DNA of 64,000 nucleotides from NCBI RefSeq assembly GCF_900091625.1, contig NZ_FMIC01000002.1:4092001-4156000 (forward strand), written 5' to 3'. This DNA comes from Micromonospora peucetia (lineage in GTDB: Bacteria; Actinomycetota; Actinomycetes; Mycobacteriales; Micromonosporaceae). The notes beneath the pieces are model-generated. The model was not told the origin of the DNA, searched no databases, and was given only the letters and a program-made list of their open reading frames with translations. Positions 22,661-33,021 of this stretch are shown in pieces (position 1 is the first letter of the stretch; every line of letters begins with the position of its first letter). The position numbers and the translations under genes were made by a program.

Positions 22661-23431
22661 TCAGCGCAGGCTGCGTAGGCGGGTCGGCACGTCGGCCGCC
22701 GCCGCCCGGTCCAACAGCCAGAGCGTACGGCCCGTGCCCCGAACGCCGGCCGCCGGCAGTTGCACCGGGCCCGCACCGGCCAGCGCCATGCCGACCGCCC
22801 GTGCCTTGTCGGCCCCGCTGGCCATCAGCCAGACCTCCTCGGCCGTGTTGATCGTCGGAAGGGTCAGCGTCGTACGCACCGGCGGGGGCTTCGGGCTGCC
22901 CCGCACCGCGCTGACCGGGCGGCTGTCGTGGTGCACCGGGTGCCCGGGGAAGACCGAGGCGACGTGCCCGTCCTCGCCGACGCCCAGCATCAGCACGTCG
23001 AAGTGGGGGAGAGCGGCGTGCCCCGGACGCGCCGCGCGGGCCAGTTCCTCGGCGTACCGGGCCGCAGCCTCCTCCGGGTCCGACCCGGCCGGGCCGTCGG
23101 AGGCGGGCATCGGGTGGACCCGGGCCGGATCCAGCGGCACCGCGTCCAGCAGCGTCGCGCGGGCCTGGGTCTCGTTGCGCTCGGGGTCGCCGGCGGGCAG
23201 GAACCGCTCGTCGCCCCACCAGACATCCACCCGGGACCAGTCCACGGCGTCCCGGGCCGGCAACCCCGCCACCGCCCGGTGCACCGCAGCGGCCATCCGC
23301 CCGCCGGTCAGCACCACCGACGCATGGCCCCGCTCGGCCTGCGCGTCGAGCAGCTTCACCACCAGCCGGGCGGCCACTGTCTGGGCCAGCAGGTCGGCGT
23401 CGGCATGGACGGCGACACTCGCCTCACTCAT
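22661..23431 (-). CDS. pgl: 6-phosphogluconolactonase
   Basis: The 256-residue product belongs to the glucosamine-6-phosphate isomerase/6-phosphogluconolactonase fold: VVLTGGRMAAAVHRA for phosphate binding, WSRVDVWWGDERFLPAGDPERN, and DVLMLGVGEDGHVASVFPGH, the lactonase signature. It hydrolyses 6-phosphogluconolactone in the oxidative pentose phosphate pathway. It is the last gene of the minus-strand cluster tkt-tal-pgi-zwf-opcA-pgl, 69 bp behind opcA. Confidence 0.96.
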   Translation of the reverse strand: MSEASVAVHADADLLAQTVAARLVVKLLDAQAERGHASVVLTGGRMAAAVHRAVAGLPARDAVDWSRVDVWWGDERFLPAGDPERNETQARATLLDAVPLDPARVHPMPASDGPAGSDPEEAAARYAEELARAARPGHAALPHFDVLMLGVGEDGHVASVFPGHPVHHDSRPVSAVRGSPKPPPVRTTLTLPTINTAEEVWLMASGADKARAVGMALAGAGPVQLPAAGVRGTGRTLWLLDRAAAADVPTRLRSLR

Positions 23432-23500
23432 CTGATGTGCCTTCGTTTCTCCGGCCGCCGCGCGGCCGGTGTTCCGTCGGGCCGCCGGCAGTCGGGGCGC

Positions 23501-24517
23501 TCACTGCTCGGCGGTCGTTCCGGCGTGTGCGGTGACCCCCGCCTCGGCCCGCTGGGCAGTGGCCGGGTCCTTCCAGACGTGCACCCGCTGTGGCGGTCGC
23601 TGATCCAGGTCGGCCAGCCCGGCCGTCGTGCCCAGCGCCTCCGCGTAGACCTGGTCGGCGTCGAGCCGGCGCAACTCCTCGGCCAGTTCGTCGCCGAGCG
23701 GCCGGCGGACGAGCGGCAGCTGCCGCTCGTCCTGGCCGGTACGCCGGAACGTCGCCACGCTGTCGTCCCGGGTCAGGGTCAACGTGTCGTCGTTGGCGCA
23801 GCGGAGCTGCACCTCCCGCATCCGGGGCGACTCGTCGCTGTGTTCCCAGGTCGGCACGATGCCGAGCCGTGCGGCCAGCCAGCCCTGCATCAGCGCGGCG
23901 GTCGGGTCGGTGCGCGGGGCCACCACGGTCGCCTCGGTCACCCTGGCCTGGGTGGTGTCGAACGCCCCCGCCACCAGGGTGCGCCACGGGGTGATCCGGG
24001 TCCACGCCAGGTCGGTGTCGCCGGGCGCGTAGTCGCGGGCCCGTTGGCGCAGCGCCTCGATCGGGTCGGGGGCCTGCGCGGAGTCGGTGATCCGCCGGTC
24101 GGCCACCACGCCGAGGAAGTCGGTGGCGATCTCGGCCGGCGGCTCGCCGTGCCACCACGTCACCACCGGCACGTCCGGCACCAGCAGCGGCATCACCACC
24201 GACTCGGCGTGCAGGGCCAGCCGCCCGTACATCCGGGTGACCACCGCCTCGCACGGGCCGAGCCGGCCGCCGACGACGATTTCCGCGTCCAGCCGGTTGC
24301 GTTCGCGCTCCACGTCGGCGCGGACCACCACCACCAGCCGGCAGGGGTGGGCGGCGGCGGCTATCGTGGCCGCCGCCTCCGCCTCGCGGACCCGCTTCTC
24401 GTCCACCACCACGATCAGGGTGAGCGCCATGCCGCTGGCCACGCCGCCGGCGCTGCGCCGCTCGGCGGCCAGCGCCTTGACCACCTCGTTGCCGGTGGTG
24501 TCCCACAGGCCGATCAA
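23501..24517 (-). CDS. opcA: Glucose-6-phosphate dehydrogenase assembly protein OpcA
   Basis: The 338-residue product starts LIGLWDTTGNEVVKALAAER (first codon read as Met) and contains PCRLVVVVRADVERERN and VTWWHGEPPAEIATD, typical of actinobacterial and cyanobacterial OpcA. It allosterically activates or assembles Zwf. No ATG or GTG fits; a TTG at 24517 is preceded by an ideal AGGAGG 5 nt away, which settles the start. It follows zwf by 31 bp in the same operon. Confidence 0.95.
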   Translation of the reverse strand: MIGLWDTTGNEVVKALAAERRSAGGVASGMALTLIVVVDEKRVREAEAAATIAAAAHPCRLVVVVRADVERERNRLDAEIVVGGRLGPCEAVVTRMYGRLALHAESVVMPLLVPDVPVVTWWHGEPPAEIATDFLGVVADRRITDSAQAPDPIEALRQRARDYAPGDTDLAWTRITPWRTLVAGAFDTTQARVTEATVVAPRTDPTAALMQGWLAARLGIVPTWEHSDESPRMREVQLRCANDDTLTLTRDDSVATFRRTGQDERQLPLVRRPLGDELAEELRRLDADQVYAEALGTTAGLADLDQRPPQRVHVWKDPATAQRAEAGVTAHAGTTAEQ

Positions 24518-24548
24518 TGGAGCCTCCTGGTTTGCTCGCTGCGGCTGC

Positions 24549-26099
24549 TCACGCTCTCCGCCAGGCCCGGCCCTCGCGGGCCAGCATCTCGTCGGCGGCC
24601 CGGGGGCCCCACTCACCGGCCCGGTACTGCTCCGGCGTGGTGCCCGCCCAGGCGTGCTCCAGCGGGTCCACCACCTGCCAGCTCTGCTCGACCTCGGCGG
24701 CGTCCGGGAAGAGGGTGCGGTCGCCGATGAGCACGTCCAGCACGAGCCGCTCGTACGCCTCGGGGCTGGACTCGGTGAACGCCTCGCCGTACTGGAAGTC
24801 CATCGCGATGTCGCGGACCTCCATCGTGGTGCCGGGCACCTTGGAGCCGAACTTGAGCACGACGCCCTCGTCCGGCTGCACCCGGATCACGAGCTGGTTG
24901 TTGCCCAGCGACTCCATGTCGGCTTCGTTGAACGGCAGGTGCGGCGCCCGCTTGAACATGATGGCGACCTCGGTGACGCGGCGCGGCAGCCGCTTGCCGG
25001 CCCGGATGTAGAACGGCACCTCCGCCCAGCGGCGGTTCTGGATGCCGAGCCGGACGGCCACGTAGGTCTCCGTGGTGGAGTCCGCCGGGACACCCTCCTC
25101 CTCCAGGTATCCGACGGCACGCTCGCCACCCACCCAGCCGGGCAGGTACTGGCCGCGTACGGTGCCCTCGGCGACGTCCTTCGGCAGGGTGATCGCCCGG
25201 AGCACCTTGAGCTTCTCGGTGCGGATCTCGTCGGCGTCGAAGCTCGTCGGCTCCTCCATCGCCACCAGCGCCAGCAGTTGGAGCAGGTGGTTCTGGAACA
25301 CGTCGCGGGCCGCGCCGGCCGAGTCGTAGAAGCCGGCGCGGGTGCCGATGCCGACGTCCTCGGCCATCGTGATCTGCACGGAGTCGACGTACTTGGAGTT
25401 CCACAGCGGCTCGAACAGGTTGTTGGCGAACCGCAGGGCGAGGATGTTCTGGACGGTTTCCTTGCCCAGGTAGTGGTCGATGCGGAAGACGTCCTTGCGG
25501 GTGAAGACGTCGTCGACCAGGTCGTTGAGCGCCTTCGCCGAGGGCAGGTCGTGCCCGAAGGGCTTCTCCACCACCACCCGGCGCCAGCCGCCGGACCTGG
25601 CGTTGTCGGCCATCCCGGTGCGGGCCAGCTGCTTGAGGACCACGGGGAACGCCGCCGGGGGGATGGAGAAGTAGAAGGCGGCGTTGCCCGGGATGCCGTG
25701 CGTCTGGCGCAGCTCGTCCAGCATTTCGGAGAGGTGGTCGAACGCGGCGTCGTCGTCGAACGAGCCGCCGACGAACTTGATGCTGCCGGCCAGCCGCGCC
25801 CACACCTCCTCCCGCCAGGGGGTGCGGGCGTGCTTCTTGGCGGCATCGTGGGCCAGTGACTCGAAGTCCCCGTCGCCCCAGTCCCGGCGGGCGAAACCGA
25901 GCACGACGAAGCCCGGGGGCAGCAGCCCCCGGTTCGCCAGGTCGTACACGGCCGGCAGGAGCTTCTTGCGGGCCAGGTCGCCGGTGACGCCGAAGATCAC
26001 CAGAGCGCACGACTCCGGGATCCTCGGCAGCCGGCGGTCCTGCGGGTCGCGCAGCGGGTTCACGCCGCCTTCTCGCTCCGCGTCGTCCATGGTCCTCAT
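24549..26099 (-). CDS. zwf: Glucose-6-phosphate 1-dehydrogenase
   Basis: The 516-residue product has the NADP-binding [17 protein letters not shown] and the active-site region [14 protein letters not shown] with the conserved Asp-His-Tyr. It ends with the normal C-terminal domain, and the length is usual. It catalyses the first step of the oxidative pentose phosphate pathway. The ATG at 26099 lies 2 bp after the pgi stop; a GTG at 26105 (VTMRTMDD) would overlap that stop by 4 bp and is also possible. Coupled translation with pgi is likely either way. Confidence 0.97.
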   Translation of the reverse strand: MRTMDDAEREGGVNPLRDPQDRRLPRIPESCALVIFGVTGDLARKKLLPAVYDLANRGLLPPGFVVLGFARRDWGDGDFESLAHDAAKKHARTPWREEVWARLAGSIKFVGGSFDDDAAFDHLSEMLDELRQTHGIPGNAAFYFSIPPAAFPVVLKQLARTGMADNARSGGWRRVVVEKPFGHDLPSAKALNDLVDDVFTRKDVFRIDHYLGKETVQNILALRFANNLFEPLWNSKYVDSVQITMAEDVGIGTRAGFYDSAGAARDVFQNHLLQLLALVAMEEPTSFDADEIRTEKLKVLRAITLPKDVAEGTVRGQYLPGWVGGERAVGYLEEEGVPADSTTETYVAVRLGIQNRRWAEVPFYIRAGKRLPRRVTEVAIMFKRAPHLPFNEADMESLGNNQLVIRVQPDEGVVLKFGSKVPGTTMEVRDIAMDFQYGEAFTESSPEAYERLVLDVLIGDRTLFPDAAEVEQSWQVVDPLEHAWAGTTPEQYRAGEWGPRAADEMLAREGRAWRRA

Positions 26100-26101
26100 C
26101 G

Positions 26102-27751
26102 TCACGCCCGCAACGCCCCGACGACATCGAGCAGCTGGGTCACGCCCGCCGACCGGTCGGTCAGGTGCAGCCGCAGCACCGGACGTTCCCGCTCGGCCAG
26201 GGCCTGCCGGTCGCCGGCGGCCTGCGCCGCCTGCAACTCCCCGAAGGTGTACGGCCGCCCCGGCACCGGCAGGTCGTCGACGACCGCCCCGGTGAGCTGG
26301 AGGTAGCTTCCGACCTGCGGGCCGCCCTTGTGGTACTGGCCGGTGGAGTGCAGGAACCGCGGCGCCCAACCGAAGGTGACCGGCCGTCCGGCGGCACCGG
26401 CCAGCAGCGGCCGCAGCCGGGCCGCGTCGGCGTCGGCGAACCGGTCGAGGTACGCCATCACCGCGAGGTATCCGTCGTCGCCGGTCCCGTCGACCAACTG
26501 GCGGAGCACGCCGGCCAGGTCACCCGGGGCGCCCTGCGGCGCGTACACCTCGATCGCACCCTCGGTGAACGACGGCGTCTCAGCCGGCGGACCCGAGGCG
26601 AGGATCCGGTTGGTGTTCTCCTTCGACTCGGTGACGTTGGGCTGGTTGAACGGGTCGATGCCGAGCACCACGCCGGCGATGGCGGTGGCGTACTCCCAGG
26701 CCAGGAAGTGCGCGCCGAGCGGGCCGTTGACCGCCACGTCGGCGTCGACGCCGCCACCGGGGACGGCACCGGCGGTCAGCGCGCCGCCGTAGGTCACGGT
26801 GAGCACGTCGTCGCCGGCGGCGCCGGGGCTCTGCGGCGACTCCACGACGACCGGCAGGATGCCGACGCCGGCCTTGCCGGTGGACTCGGCGATCAGCTGC
26901 TCGGCCCAGTCGCCGAGGCCCTCGATACCGGTGCCGTCGGAGATCAGGGCGACCTTGTCCCGGCCCATGGTGGCCGCCGCCCCGAGGGCCGCGCCGAGCG
27001 CCAGGGCCGGATTGTCGCGGTCCCCGCCCAGCGACCGCGCCAGCCCCTCCGCCTCGTCGATCAGCTCGGCCACCTCGACGCCGGCCAGCGCCGACGGGAC
27101 CAGCCCGAACGCGGTCAGCGCCGAGTAACGACCGCCCACGTTCGGGTCGGCGAGCACCGTGAAAGCGCCCATCTCGGCGGCGGTGGCCTCCAGCGGCGAG
27201 CCCGGGTCGGTGACGACGACGAAGTGCCGACCGGCCTCCGCCTCGGTCATCCCCGCGTCGAGGAACGCCTGCCAGTAGGCCCGGCGGTGGCTGTCGGTCT
27301 CGACCGTCGAGCCGGACTTGCTGGCCACCACGACCACGGTGCGCTCCAGCCGGTCGGCCAGCGCCGCCCGGACCTGCCCCGGGTCGGTGGTGTCGAGCAC
27401 GGTCAGCTGCTTGCCGAGGGTGCGGGCGATGACCTCGGGGGCCAGCGAGGAGCCGCCCATCCCGGCGAGCACCACGTGGTCCAGGTCGGCCAGCTCCGCC
27501 CTCAGCTCGGCGAGCTGGGGGAGCAGATCGCGGCTGCGCAGGTGGGTGTCCACCCAGCCGAGGCGGATCTTCGCCTCGGCCTCGGCGTCCGGACCCCACA
27601 GGGTCGGGTCCTTCGCGGCCAGCTTGCCCGGCACGCCGGCGTTGACCAGCGCGTCCCGGGTGGAGGCGGGAGCTGCCTTGTCGACCGTGTCGGCCCCGTG
27701 CACGGAGAGCCCGGCGGCGGCCTCGACCGCCCCGGCGAGCAGGTCGCTCAC
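26102..27751 (-). CDS. pgi: Glucose-6-phosphate isomerase
   Basis: The 549-residue product has two SIS-type sugar isomerase domains, with the phosphate-binding [27 protein letters not shown] and the later [11 protein letters not shown] and EYATAIAG regions. It resembles the actinobacterial/short-type phosphoglucose isomerase rather than the classical enteric form. It links glycolysis with the pentose phosphate genes around it. The GTG at 27751 ([11 protein letters not shown]) follows GAGGTCGAGG; an upstream in-frame extension is Arg-rich and not conserved-looking. It lies between tal and zwf, a place often without pgi in other actinomycetes. Confidence 0.93.
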   Translation of the reverse strand: MSDLLAGAVEAAAGLSVHGADTVDKAAPASTRDALVNAGVPGKLAAKDPTLWGPDAEAEAKIRLGWVDTHLRSRDLLPQLAELRAELADLDHVVLAGMGGSSLAPEVIARTLGKQLTVLDTTDPGQVRAALADRLERTVVVVASKSGSTVETDSHRRAYWQAFLDAGMTEAEAGRHFVVVTDPGSPLEATAAEMGAFTVLADPNVGGRYSALTAFGLVPSALAGVEVAELIDEAEGLARSLGGDRDNPALALGAALGAAATMGRDKVALISDGTGIEGLGDWAEQLIAESTGKAGVGILPVVVESPQSPGAAGDDVLTVTYGGALTAGAVPGGGVDADVAVNGPLGAHFLAWEYATAIAGVVLGIDPFNQPNVTESKENTNRILASGPPAETPSFTEGAIEVYAPQGAPGDLAGVLRQLVDGTGDDGYLAVMAYLDRFADADAARLRPLLAGAAGRPVTFGWAPRFLHSTGQYHKGGPQVGSYLQLTGAVVDDLPVPGRPYTFGELQAAQAAGDRQALAERERPVLRLHLTDRSAGVTQLLDVVGALRA

Positions 27752-27824
27752 GCCTCGACCTCGCTTCGCTCTGCGGCGGCGCGAGGCGCCGCACTGCACC
27801 CGATGGTTCGCTCGCTCCGCTCGC
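27752..27824 (-). repeat. tal-pgi spacer with GAGCGAGCGGAGCGAGCGAACC element
   Basis: Directly after the tal TGA the minus strand reads GCGAGCGGAGCGAGCGAACC, an internally repeated CGAGCG element. A related version (TGAGCAGCCGCAGCGAGCAA) follows the zwf stop just before opcA. The spacer also holds a 6-bp hairpin, GCGGCG/CGCCGC. Function unknown. Confidence 0.5.
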
Positions 27825-29003
27825 TCACGCGTTGCCTCCCGCCTGCTGGGCGGCCCGCGCGTTGCCCTTTGCTGCGTCGCCCGGGTGGCCGGTGCCCCGG
27901 CCCGCGGCTGACAGCGACTTGCGGACGCCGTCGAGCAGCTCCAGCCAGCTCGCCTCGAACTTCTCCACGCCCTCGCGCTCCAGGGTCTCGATCACGCCGG
28001 CCATGTCGACCCCGACCGACTCCAGGTCCGCGAAGACCTTGCGGGCCTCGTCGTACGAGCCGGTGATGGTGTCGCCGCGGGTCTCGCCGTGGTCGGCGTA
28101 CGCGTGCACGACGGGCTCCGGCATGGTGTTGACCGTGCCGGGGGCGACCAGTTCCTCGACGTAGATGACGTCCCGGTAGTCCGGGTTCTTGGTCGAGGTG
28201 GAGGCCCACAGCGGCCGCTGCGGGTGGGCGCCGGCGTCCGCGAGGGCCTGCCAGCGGTCGGAGGAGAACACCTCGCCGTAGCGCTCGTACGCCAGCTTGG
28301 CGTTGGCGACGGCGGCCTTGCCGCGCAGCGCCTTGGCCTCGGCGGAGCCGATCTTCTCCAGTTGCTTGTCGACCTCGCTGTCGACCCGGGAGACGAAGAA
28401 CGAGGCGACCGAGCCGATCTTGGACAGGTCGTGCCCGTTCGCCTTCGCCTGCTCCAGGCCGGCCAGGAACGCCTCCATCACCTGGGAGTAGCGGTCCAGC
28501 CCGAAGATCAGCGTGACGTTGACGCTGATCCCTTCCGCCAGGGTGGCGGTGATGGCCGGCAGGCCCGCCTCGGTGGCCGGGATCTTGATGAAGAGGTTCG
28601 GCCGGTCGACCAGCCACCACAGGGCCTTGGCCTCGGCGACGGTCTTGTCGCTCTCGTGGGCCAGCCGCGGGTCCACCTCGATGGAGACCCGGCCGTCGAC
28701 CCCGGCGCTGCGCTCGTACGACGGGTGCATCACGTCGCAGGCCCACCGCACGTCGTAGGTGGTGAGCATCCGCACGGCCTCTTCGACCTCCACCCCACGG
28801 GTGGCGAGGTCGCGCAGTTGCCAGTCGTACTCGTCGGCGTCGCCCAGTGCCTTGGCGAAGATCGTCGGGTTGGTGGTCACCCCGGCCACGTGCTTCTCCC
28901 GGCGGAGCTGGTCCAGCCCGCCGGAGGACAGCCGTACCCGGGAAAGGTCGTCGAGCCAGACCGCCACGCCCGCGGCGGTGAGTTCACTCAGCCTGTCCGT
29001 CAT
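27825..29003 (-). CDS. tal: Transaldolase
   Basis: The 392-residue product has [13 protein letters not shown] near the N-terminus and the Schiff-base lysine in [16 protein letters not shown]. The C-terminal [14 protein letters not shown] completes the picture of the actinobacterial long transaldolase. It shuttles dihydroxyacetone units in the non-oxidative pentose phosphate pathway. GGGGAG lies 10 nt upstream of the ATG at 29003; a GTG at 29012 is too close to that site. It begins 16 bp after tkt. Confidence 0.96.
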   Translation of the reverse strand: MTDRLSELTAAGVAVWLDDLSRVRLSSGGLDQLRREKHVAGVTTNPTIFAKALGDADEYDWQLRDLATRGVEVEEAVRMLTTYDVRWACDVMHPSYERSAGVDGRVSIEVDPRLAHESDKTVAEAKALWWLVDRPNLFIKIPATEAGLPAITATLAEGISVNVTLIFGLDRYSQVMEAFLAGLEQAKANGHDLSKIGSVASFFVSRVDSEVDKQLEKIGSAEAKALRGKAAVANAKLAYERYGEVFSSDRWQALADAGAHPQRPLWASTSTKNPDYRDVIYVEELVAPGTVNTMPEPVVHAYADHGETRGDTITGSYDEARKVFADLESVGVDMAGVIETLEREGVEKFEASWLELLDGVRKSLSAAGRGTGHPGDAAKGNARAAQQAGGNA

Positions 29004-29019
29004 ACCGTCCACGCTCCCC

Positions 29020-31158
29020 TCAGTTGCCGGTCGTGAAACCGGTGATGTCGCCCATCCGGGTCAACGCCGCGTGCGCGGCGGCCACGATCCGGTCGGGGGT
29101 GAATCCGAACTGCTCGAAGAGCACGGAGTGCGGGGCACTCGCGCCGTAGTGCTCCAGGCTGACGCTCTCGCCGCAGTCGCCGACGATGCCGCGCCACGAC
29201 ATGGCGATGCCCGCCTCCACGCTCACCCGTGCCTTTACCCCACGGGGCAGCACCGACTCCCGGTACGCCTCGTCCTGCTCGAAGAACCACTCCTGGCAGG
29301 GCATCGAGACGACCCGGGTCGGGGTGCCGTCGGCCTCCAGCCGCTCGCGCGCGGTCAGGCAGAGCTGCACCTCGGAGCCGGTGCCGACGATGATCACCTG
29401 TGGCTTGCCGTTGGACGCCTCGGCCAGCACGTAGCCGCCCTTCGCCACGCCCTCGGCGCCGGCCAGGGTCGACCGGTCCAGCGTCGGCAGCGCCTGCCGG
29501 CTCAGCGCCAGCGCGGTCGGCCGGTCGGTGTGCTCCAGGGCCTGCCGCCAGGCCCAGACCGTCTCGTTGGCGTCGGCCGGACGGACCACGTCCAGGCCCG
29601 GGATGGCGCGCAGCGCGGTCAGGTGTTCCACCGGCTGGTGGGTGGGGCCGTCCTCGCCGAGGCCGATCGAGTCGTGCGTCCAGACGTAGACCACCGGCAG
29701 CTTCATCAGCGCGGCGAGCCGCACCGACGGACGCATGTAGTCGCTGAACACCAGGAAGGTGCCGCCGTACGGGCGGGTGCCGCCGTGCAGGGTGATGCCG
29801 TTGAGGATCGCGCCCATGGCGTGCTCGCGGATGCCGAAGTGCAGCGTGCGGCCGTACTCGTGGCCCGGGAAGTCCTTGGTGGCGTGGACGGCGGGGACGA
29901 ACGACGGCTCGCCCTTCATGGTGGTGTTGTTGCTCTCCGCCAGGTCGGCCGAGCCGCCCCACAGCTCCGGCAGCACCGGGGCGAGCGCCTCCAGGACCTT
30001 GCCGGAGGCGGCCCGGGTGGCGATGCCCTTGGCGTCGGCCGGGAACTGCGGCAGCGCCTCGGTCCAGCCGGTCGGCAGGACCCGTCCGGCCATCCGGTCG
30101 TACAGCGCCGCGCGCTCCGGGTTGGCCTTCGCCCAGCCGTCGAACGCCGTGGTCCACTCCTGCTCGGCCCGGGCGCCGCGCTCCATCACCAGGCGGGCGT
30201 GCCCGAGCACCTCCTCGTCGACCTCGAAGGACCGGGCCGGGTCGAAGCCGAGGAGCTGCTTGGTGGCGGCCACCTCGTCGCCGCCCAGCGCCGAACCGTG
30301 GATCTTGCCGGTGTTCTTCTTGTTGGGCGCGGGCCAGCCGATGATGGTGCGCAGGGCGATGAAGGAGGGGCGGCCGGTCTCGGCCTTCGCCGCCAGCAGC
30401 GCCCGGTGCAGGGCCTCGACGTCCTCGTGGTAGTCGCCCTGGTCGGCGTCACCGGCGCGCCAGTCGACCGTCTGCACGTGCCAGCCGTACGCCTCGTAGC
30501 GGGCCGCCACGTCCTCGCTCTTGGCGATCCGGGTGTCGTCCTCGATGGAGATCTCGTTGTCGTCGTAGATCACCGTGAGGTTGCCGAGCTGCTGGTGCCC
30601 GGCGAGCGCGCTGACCTCGTGGCTGATGCCCTCCTCGATGTCGCCGTCGGAGGCGATGCACCAGATGTCGTGGTCGAAGACCGACCGCCCCGGCTCGGCC
30701 TCCGGGTCGAACAGACCGCGCTCGCGGCGGGCCGCCATCGCCATGCCGACCGCGTTGCCGAGGCCCTGCCCGAGCGGCCCGGTGGTGGTCTCCACGCCGG
30801 GCGTGTGCCCGTGCTCGGGGTGGCCGGGGGTCAGCGAGCCCCACTGCCGCAGCGACTTCAGGTCCTCTAGGGCGAGCGGGTAGCCGGAGAGGAAGAGCTG
30901 GATGTAGAGGGTGAGGCTGGAGTGGCCCGCGGAGAGCACGAAGCGGTCCCGGCCGGGCCAGTTCGGGTCGGCCGGGTTGTGCCGGATCACCCGGTTGAAG
31001 AGCAGGTAGGCCGCGGGCGCCAGGCTCATCGCGGTGCCCGGGTGGCCGTTGCCGGATTTCTCCACGGCATCCATGGCCAGCACGCGGACGGTGTCGACGG
31101 CCCGGCGGTCGAGGTCGGACCAGTTGAGTGCGGGGTGCTCGGGTCGGTTGGCAGCCAC
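29020..31158 (-). CDS. tkt: Transketolase
   Basis: The 712-residue product contains the thiamine-diphosphate binding signature [12 protein letters not shown]...NEISIEDDT, the N-terminal [16 protein letters not shown], and the pyrimidine-binding and C-terminal domains. The length is normal. It is first in the tkt-tal-pgi-zwf-opcA-pgl operon. The GTG at 31158 ([13 protein letters not shown]) follows GAGGAG by 10 nt; the frame stays open far upstream but that portion is not conserved. TAGGGT on the minus strand at 31207-31202 is a candidate -10 element for the operon. Confidence 0.97.
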   Translation of the reverse strand: MAANRPEHPALNWSDLDRRAVDTVRVLAMDAVEKSGNGHPGTAMSLAPAAYLLFNRVIRHNPADPNWPGRDRFVLSAGHSSLTLYIQLFLSGYPLALEDLKSLRQWGSLTPGHPEHGHTPGVETTTGPLGQGLGNAVGMAMAARRERGLFDPEAEPGRSVFDHDIWCIASDGDIEEGISHEVSALAGHQQLGNLTVIYDDNEISIEDDTRIAKSEDVAARYEAYGWHVQTVDWRAGDADQGDYHEDVEALHRALLAAKAETGRPSFIALRTIIGWPAPNKKNTGKIHGSALGGDEVAATKQLLGFDPARSFEVDEEVLGHARLVMERGARAEQEWTTAFDGWAKANPERAALYDRMAGRVLPTGWTEALPQFPADAKGIATRAASGKVLEALAPVLPELWGGSADLAESNNTTMKGEPSFVPAVHATKDFPGHEYGRTLHFGIREHAMGAILNGITLHGGTRPYGGTFLVFSDYMRPSVRLAALMKLPVVYVWTHDSIGLGEDGPTHQPVEHLTALRAIPGLDVVRPADANETVWAWRQALEHTDRPTALALSRQALPTLDRSTLAGAEGVAKGGYVLAEASNGKPQVIIVGTGSEVQLCLTARERLEADGTPTRVVSMPCQEWFFEQDEAYRESVLPRGVKARVSVEAGIAMSWRGIVGDCGESVSLEHYGASAPHSVLFEQFGFTPDRIVAAAHAALTRMGDITGFTTGN

Positions 31159-31423
31159 GATGGTTGTGCTCCTCGGCAGATGGGCGGAACCCTCACTGAT
31201 GACCCTATCGAGCGGTCCTAAACGTCCGCCCAGGGATCTCTGCATGCAGGTCTGTACCGGTCCGCGCTGGTCGGCGGTCCGCCACGACGGTGTGACGGCC
31301 CGCACCGTTGTCGGGTCGCCCGGGCAGCCAAAACGACAACGCGTAGTGTGTGGTGCGGTGTGTGGCCCGTGCCGGGCCCGACCCGATCTGACCTCCCCTG
31401 CCGACGCCGGAAGGTGGCAATCC

Positions 31424-32380
31424 GTGAGCATGATCACCGAGCGCCCCGTGAGCAACTCTGCCGGGCAGCCGCCGGTGCCGGCCGCGGAGACGTCGGCGGT
31501 CGCCCGCCGGGACATCCGCGCGGTGGTCGCGGCGTACGTGACGCTGACCAAGCCGCGGATCGTGGAACTGCTCCTCGTCACCACGGTGCCGGCGATGATG
31601 CTCGCGGACGGCGGCATGCCGTCGCTCTGGCTGGTGGCCGTGGTGCTGGTCGGCGGTTCACTCGCCGCCGGCGCGGCCAGCGTCATCAACTGTTACATCG
31701 ACCGGGACATCGACCAGTTGATGCGGCGCACCAAGCGCCGCCCGCTGCCGACGCACACCGTGACGCCGCGCAACGCGCTGATCTTCGGGCTGGTGCTGGC
31801 GACGGTGTCGGTCGCGTTGATGGCGGCGTTCACCAACCTGCTGGCCGCCGGGCTCACGCTGGCCGCGATCCTCTACTACGACGTCGTCTACACCCTCTGG
31901 CTCAAGCGCACCACGACGGCGAACACGTTCTGGGGCGGGGCCTGCGGGGCGGCGCCGGTGCTGATCGGCTGGGCGGCGGTGACCGGGACGCTCTCCCCGG
32001 CCGCGTGGGCGCTCTTCGCGGTGGTCTTCTTCTGGCAGATGCCGCACTTCTACCCGCTGGCGATGAAGTACAAGGACGACTACGCCCGCGCCGGCATCCC
32101 GATGCTGCCGGTGGTGGCCTCCACCCGGCGGGTGAACGCCGAGATCATCGGCTTCGCCTGGCTGACTGTGGCGTCCTCGCTGGCCGTGTGGCCGCTGGGG
32201 ATGAGCCTGATCTACGGCGTGCCCGCAGCGGTGGTCGGCGCCATCTTCGTGGTGGAGGCGCACAAGCTCGCCCGGCGGGTGGCGCGGGGGCAGGCCGTCA
32301 AGCCGATGCGGCTGTTCCACTGGTCGACGACCTACCTGACCATCCTCTTCGCCGCCGTCGCGCTTGACGCACTGATCTGA
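31424..32380 (+). CDS. ctaB: Protoheme IX farnesyltransferase (heme O synthase)
   Basis: The 318-residue product is a UbiA-family prenyltransferase with about nine membrane helices. It carries the substrate/Mg2+ motifs [20 protein letters not shown] (NxxxDxxxD) and [15 protein letters not shown]. It attaches the farnesyl chain to heme B for cytochrome aa3 oxidase. GGAAGGTGG lies 6 nt before the GTG at 31424, favouring it over the ATG at 31430. It is divergent from tkt, an arrangement conserved in actinomycetes. TAGTGT at 31344-31349 is a possible -10. Confidence 0.96.
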   Translation: MSMITERPVSNSAGQPPVPAAETSAVARRDIRAVVAAYVTLTKPRIVELLLVTTVPAMMLADGGMPSLWLVAVVLVGGSLAAGAASVINCYIDRDIDQLMRRTKRRPLPTHTVTPRNALIFGLVLATVSVALMAAFTNLLAAGLTLAAILYYDVVYTLWLKRTTTANTFWGGACGAAPVLIGWAAVTGTLSPAAWALFAVVFFWQMPHFYPLAMKYKDDYARAGIPMLPVVASTRRVNAEIIGFAWLTVASSLAVWPLGMSLIYGVPAAVVGAIFVVEAHKLARRVARGQAVKPMRLFHWSTTYLTILFAAVALDALI

Positions 32381-32507
32381 TTCCGGTGCGGCTCGGCTCG
32401 GTTGACCCGCCCGGTCCGGCCCTGGCCGGCTGTCGTGCCGGAAAATCAGCATCGTGTATGGCTTGTCCGGGTTTCTTGTTACATCGGTGACACCATCAGC
32501 ATGGGTC

Positions 32508-32543
32508 CGGAACCGCTCGGATGCCCCGAGCGGGACCGGTTCG
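32508..32543 (+). terminator. Possible terminator downstream of ctaB
   Basis: CCGCTCGG (32513-32520) pairs perfectly with CCGAGCGG (32526-32533), and the flanks GGAACC and GGTTCG can extend it. It lies 130 bp behind ctaB, so it could instead belong to the promoter of the next gene. Confidence 0.4.
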
Positions 32544-32669
32544 GGACGAGGTTTTGGACTCATAAGTCCGGATGAAACTGGGCAAATTGCCTTTGGTCTT
32601 CCTTAAACCCGCAGGTAATCGGTATCACAAAAGGTTCATGGTTCTCGCCCGCCCGGGTGGAAGTCTGCT

Positions 32670-32675
32670 TACGCT
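32670..32675 (+). promoter_or_regulatory. -10 hexamer TACGCT for leaderless 110-residue gene
   Basis: TACGCT is followed by 7 nt and the ATG at 32683. There is no Shine-Dalgarno sequence. Confidence 0.45.
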
Positions 32676-32682
32676 TCGCGTC

Positions 32683-33015
32683 ATGGCAGATGGTTCCGAT
32701 ACGACGCTGACCGCCGAGCAGGCCGCCGCTCAGGCCCCGCAGGGCCTGGTCGCGGGCATCAAGTCGTTCGCCGCCGGTCACGGCGGGGCGAAGGCGGTCA
32801 TCGAGTACGTCGGCAAGCGTGGCGCGCGCATCGTCCTCGTGGGCGAGGACGGAGTGTGGGGCGACCAGTTCGCCGACGACACCGGCGTGGCGCGGCAGGC
32901 CTGCGCGAAGGCGGGAGTCACCGTCGAGAACGCCTGGGAGCGTGAACTGATGGACCAGATGCGTCCGAGCAACGACCTCTGGCGGTCGATGGCCCGGCGC
33001 ACGATGGCCCGTTGA
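32683..33015 (+). CDS. Conserved-looking hypothetical protein (110 aa)
   Basis: I do not recognise this family. The product starts MADGSDTTLTAEQAAAQAPQ and has an alanine/glycine-rich N-terminal half. A compact segment follows (KAVIEYVGKRGARIVLVGEDGVWGDQF, quoted in part: ARIVLVGEDGVWGDQF), and a basic C-terminal helix ends in MARRTMAR. There is no signal peptide or membrane segment. Third-position GC is typical, so it is a real gene. It has its own predicted leaderless promoter and is followed after 6 bp by the ATP-grasp gene, so the two may be co-transcribed. Confidence 0.75.
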   Translation: MADGSDTTLTAEQAAAQAPQGLVAGIKSFAAGHGGAKAVIEYVGKRGARIVLVGEDGVWGDQFADDTGVARQACAKAGVTVENAWERELMDQMRPSNDLWRSMARRTMAR

Positions 33016-33021
33016 CATAAG

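Larger units (their letters stand above)
32381..32682. other. 302-bp spacer, comparatively AT-rich, no gene
   Basis: The spacer between ctaB and the 110-residue gene is clearly richer in A and T than its surroundings from about 32440 to 32650. It contains GGCAAATTGCC, an 11-bp palindrome-like element at 32581-32591, and a hairpin at 32508-32543. An open frame from 32572 continues into the next gene, but its N-terminal part has non-typical codons and no ribosome site, so I treat it as non-coding. Confidence 0.5.

Noticed and set aside
32572..32682. N-terminal extension of the 110-residue protein from an ATG at 32572
   Set aside because: The extension is AT-rich with atypical codons, has no ribosome site, and would run through the predicted -10 box at 32670; the ATG at 32683 fits better.
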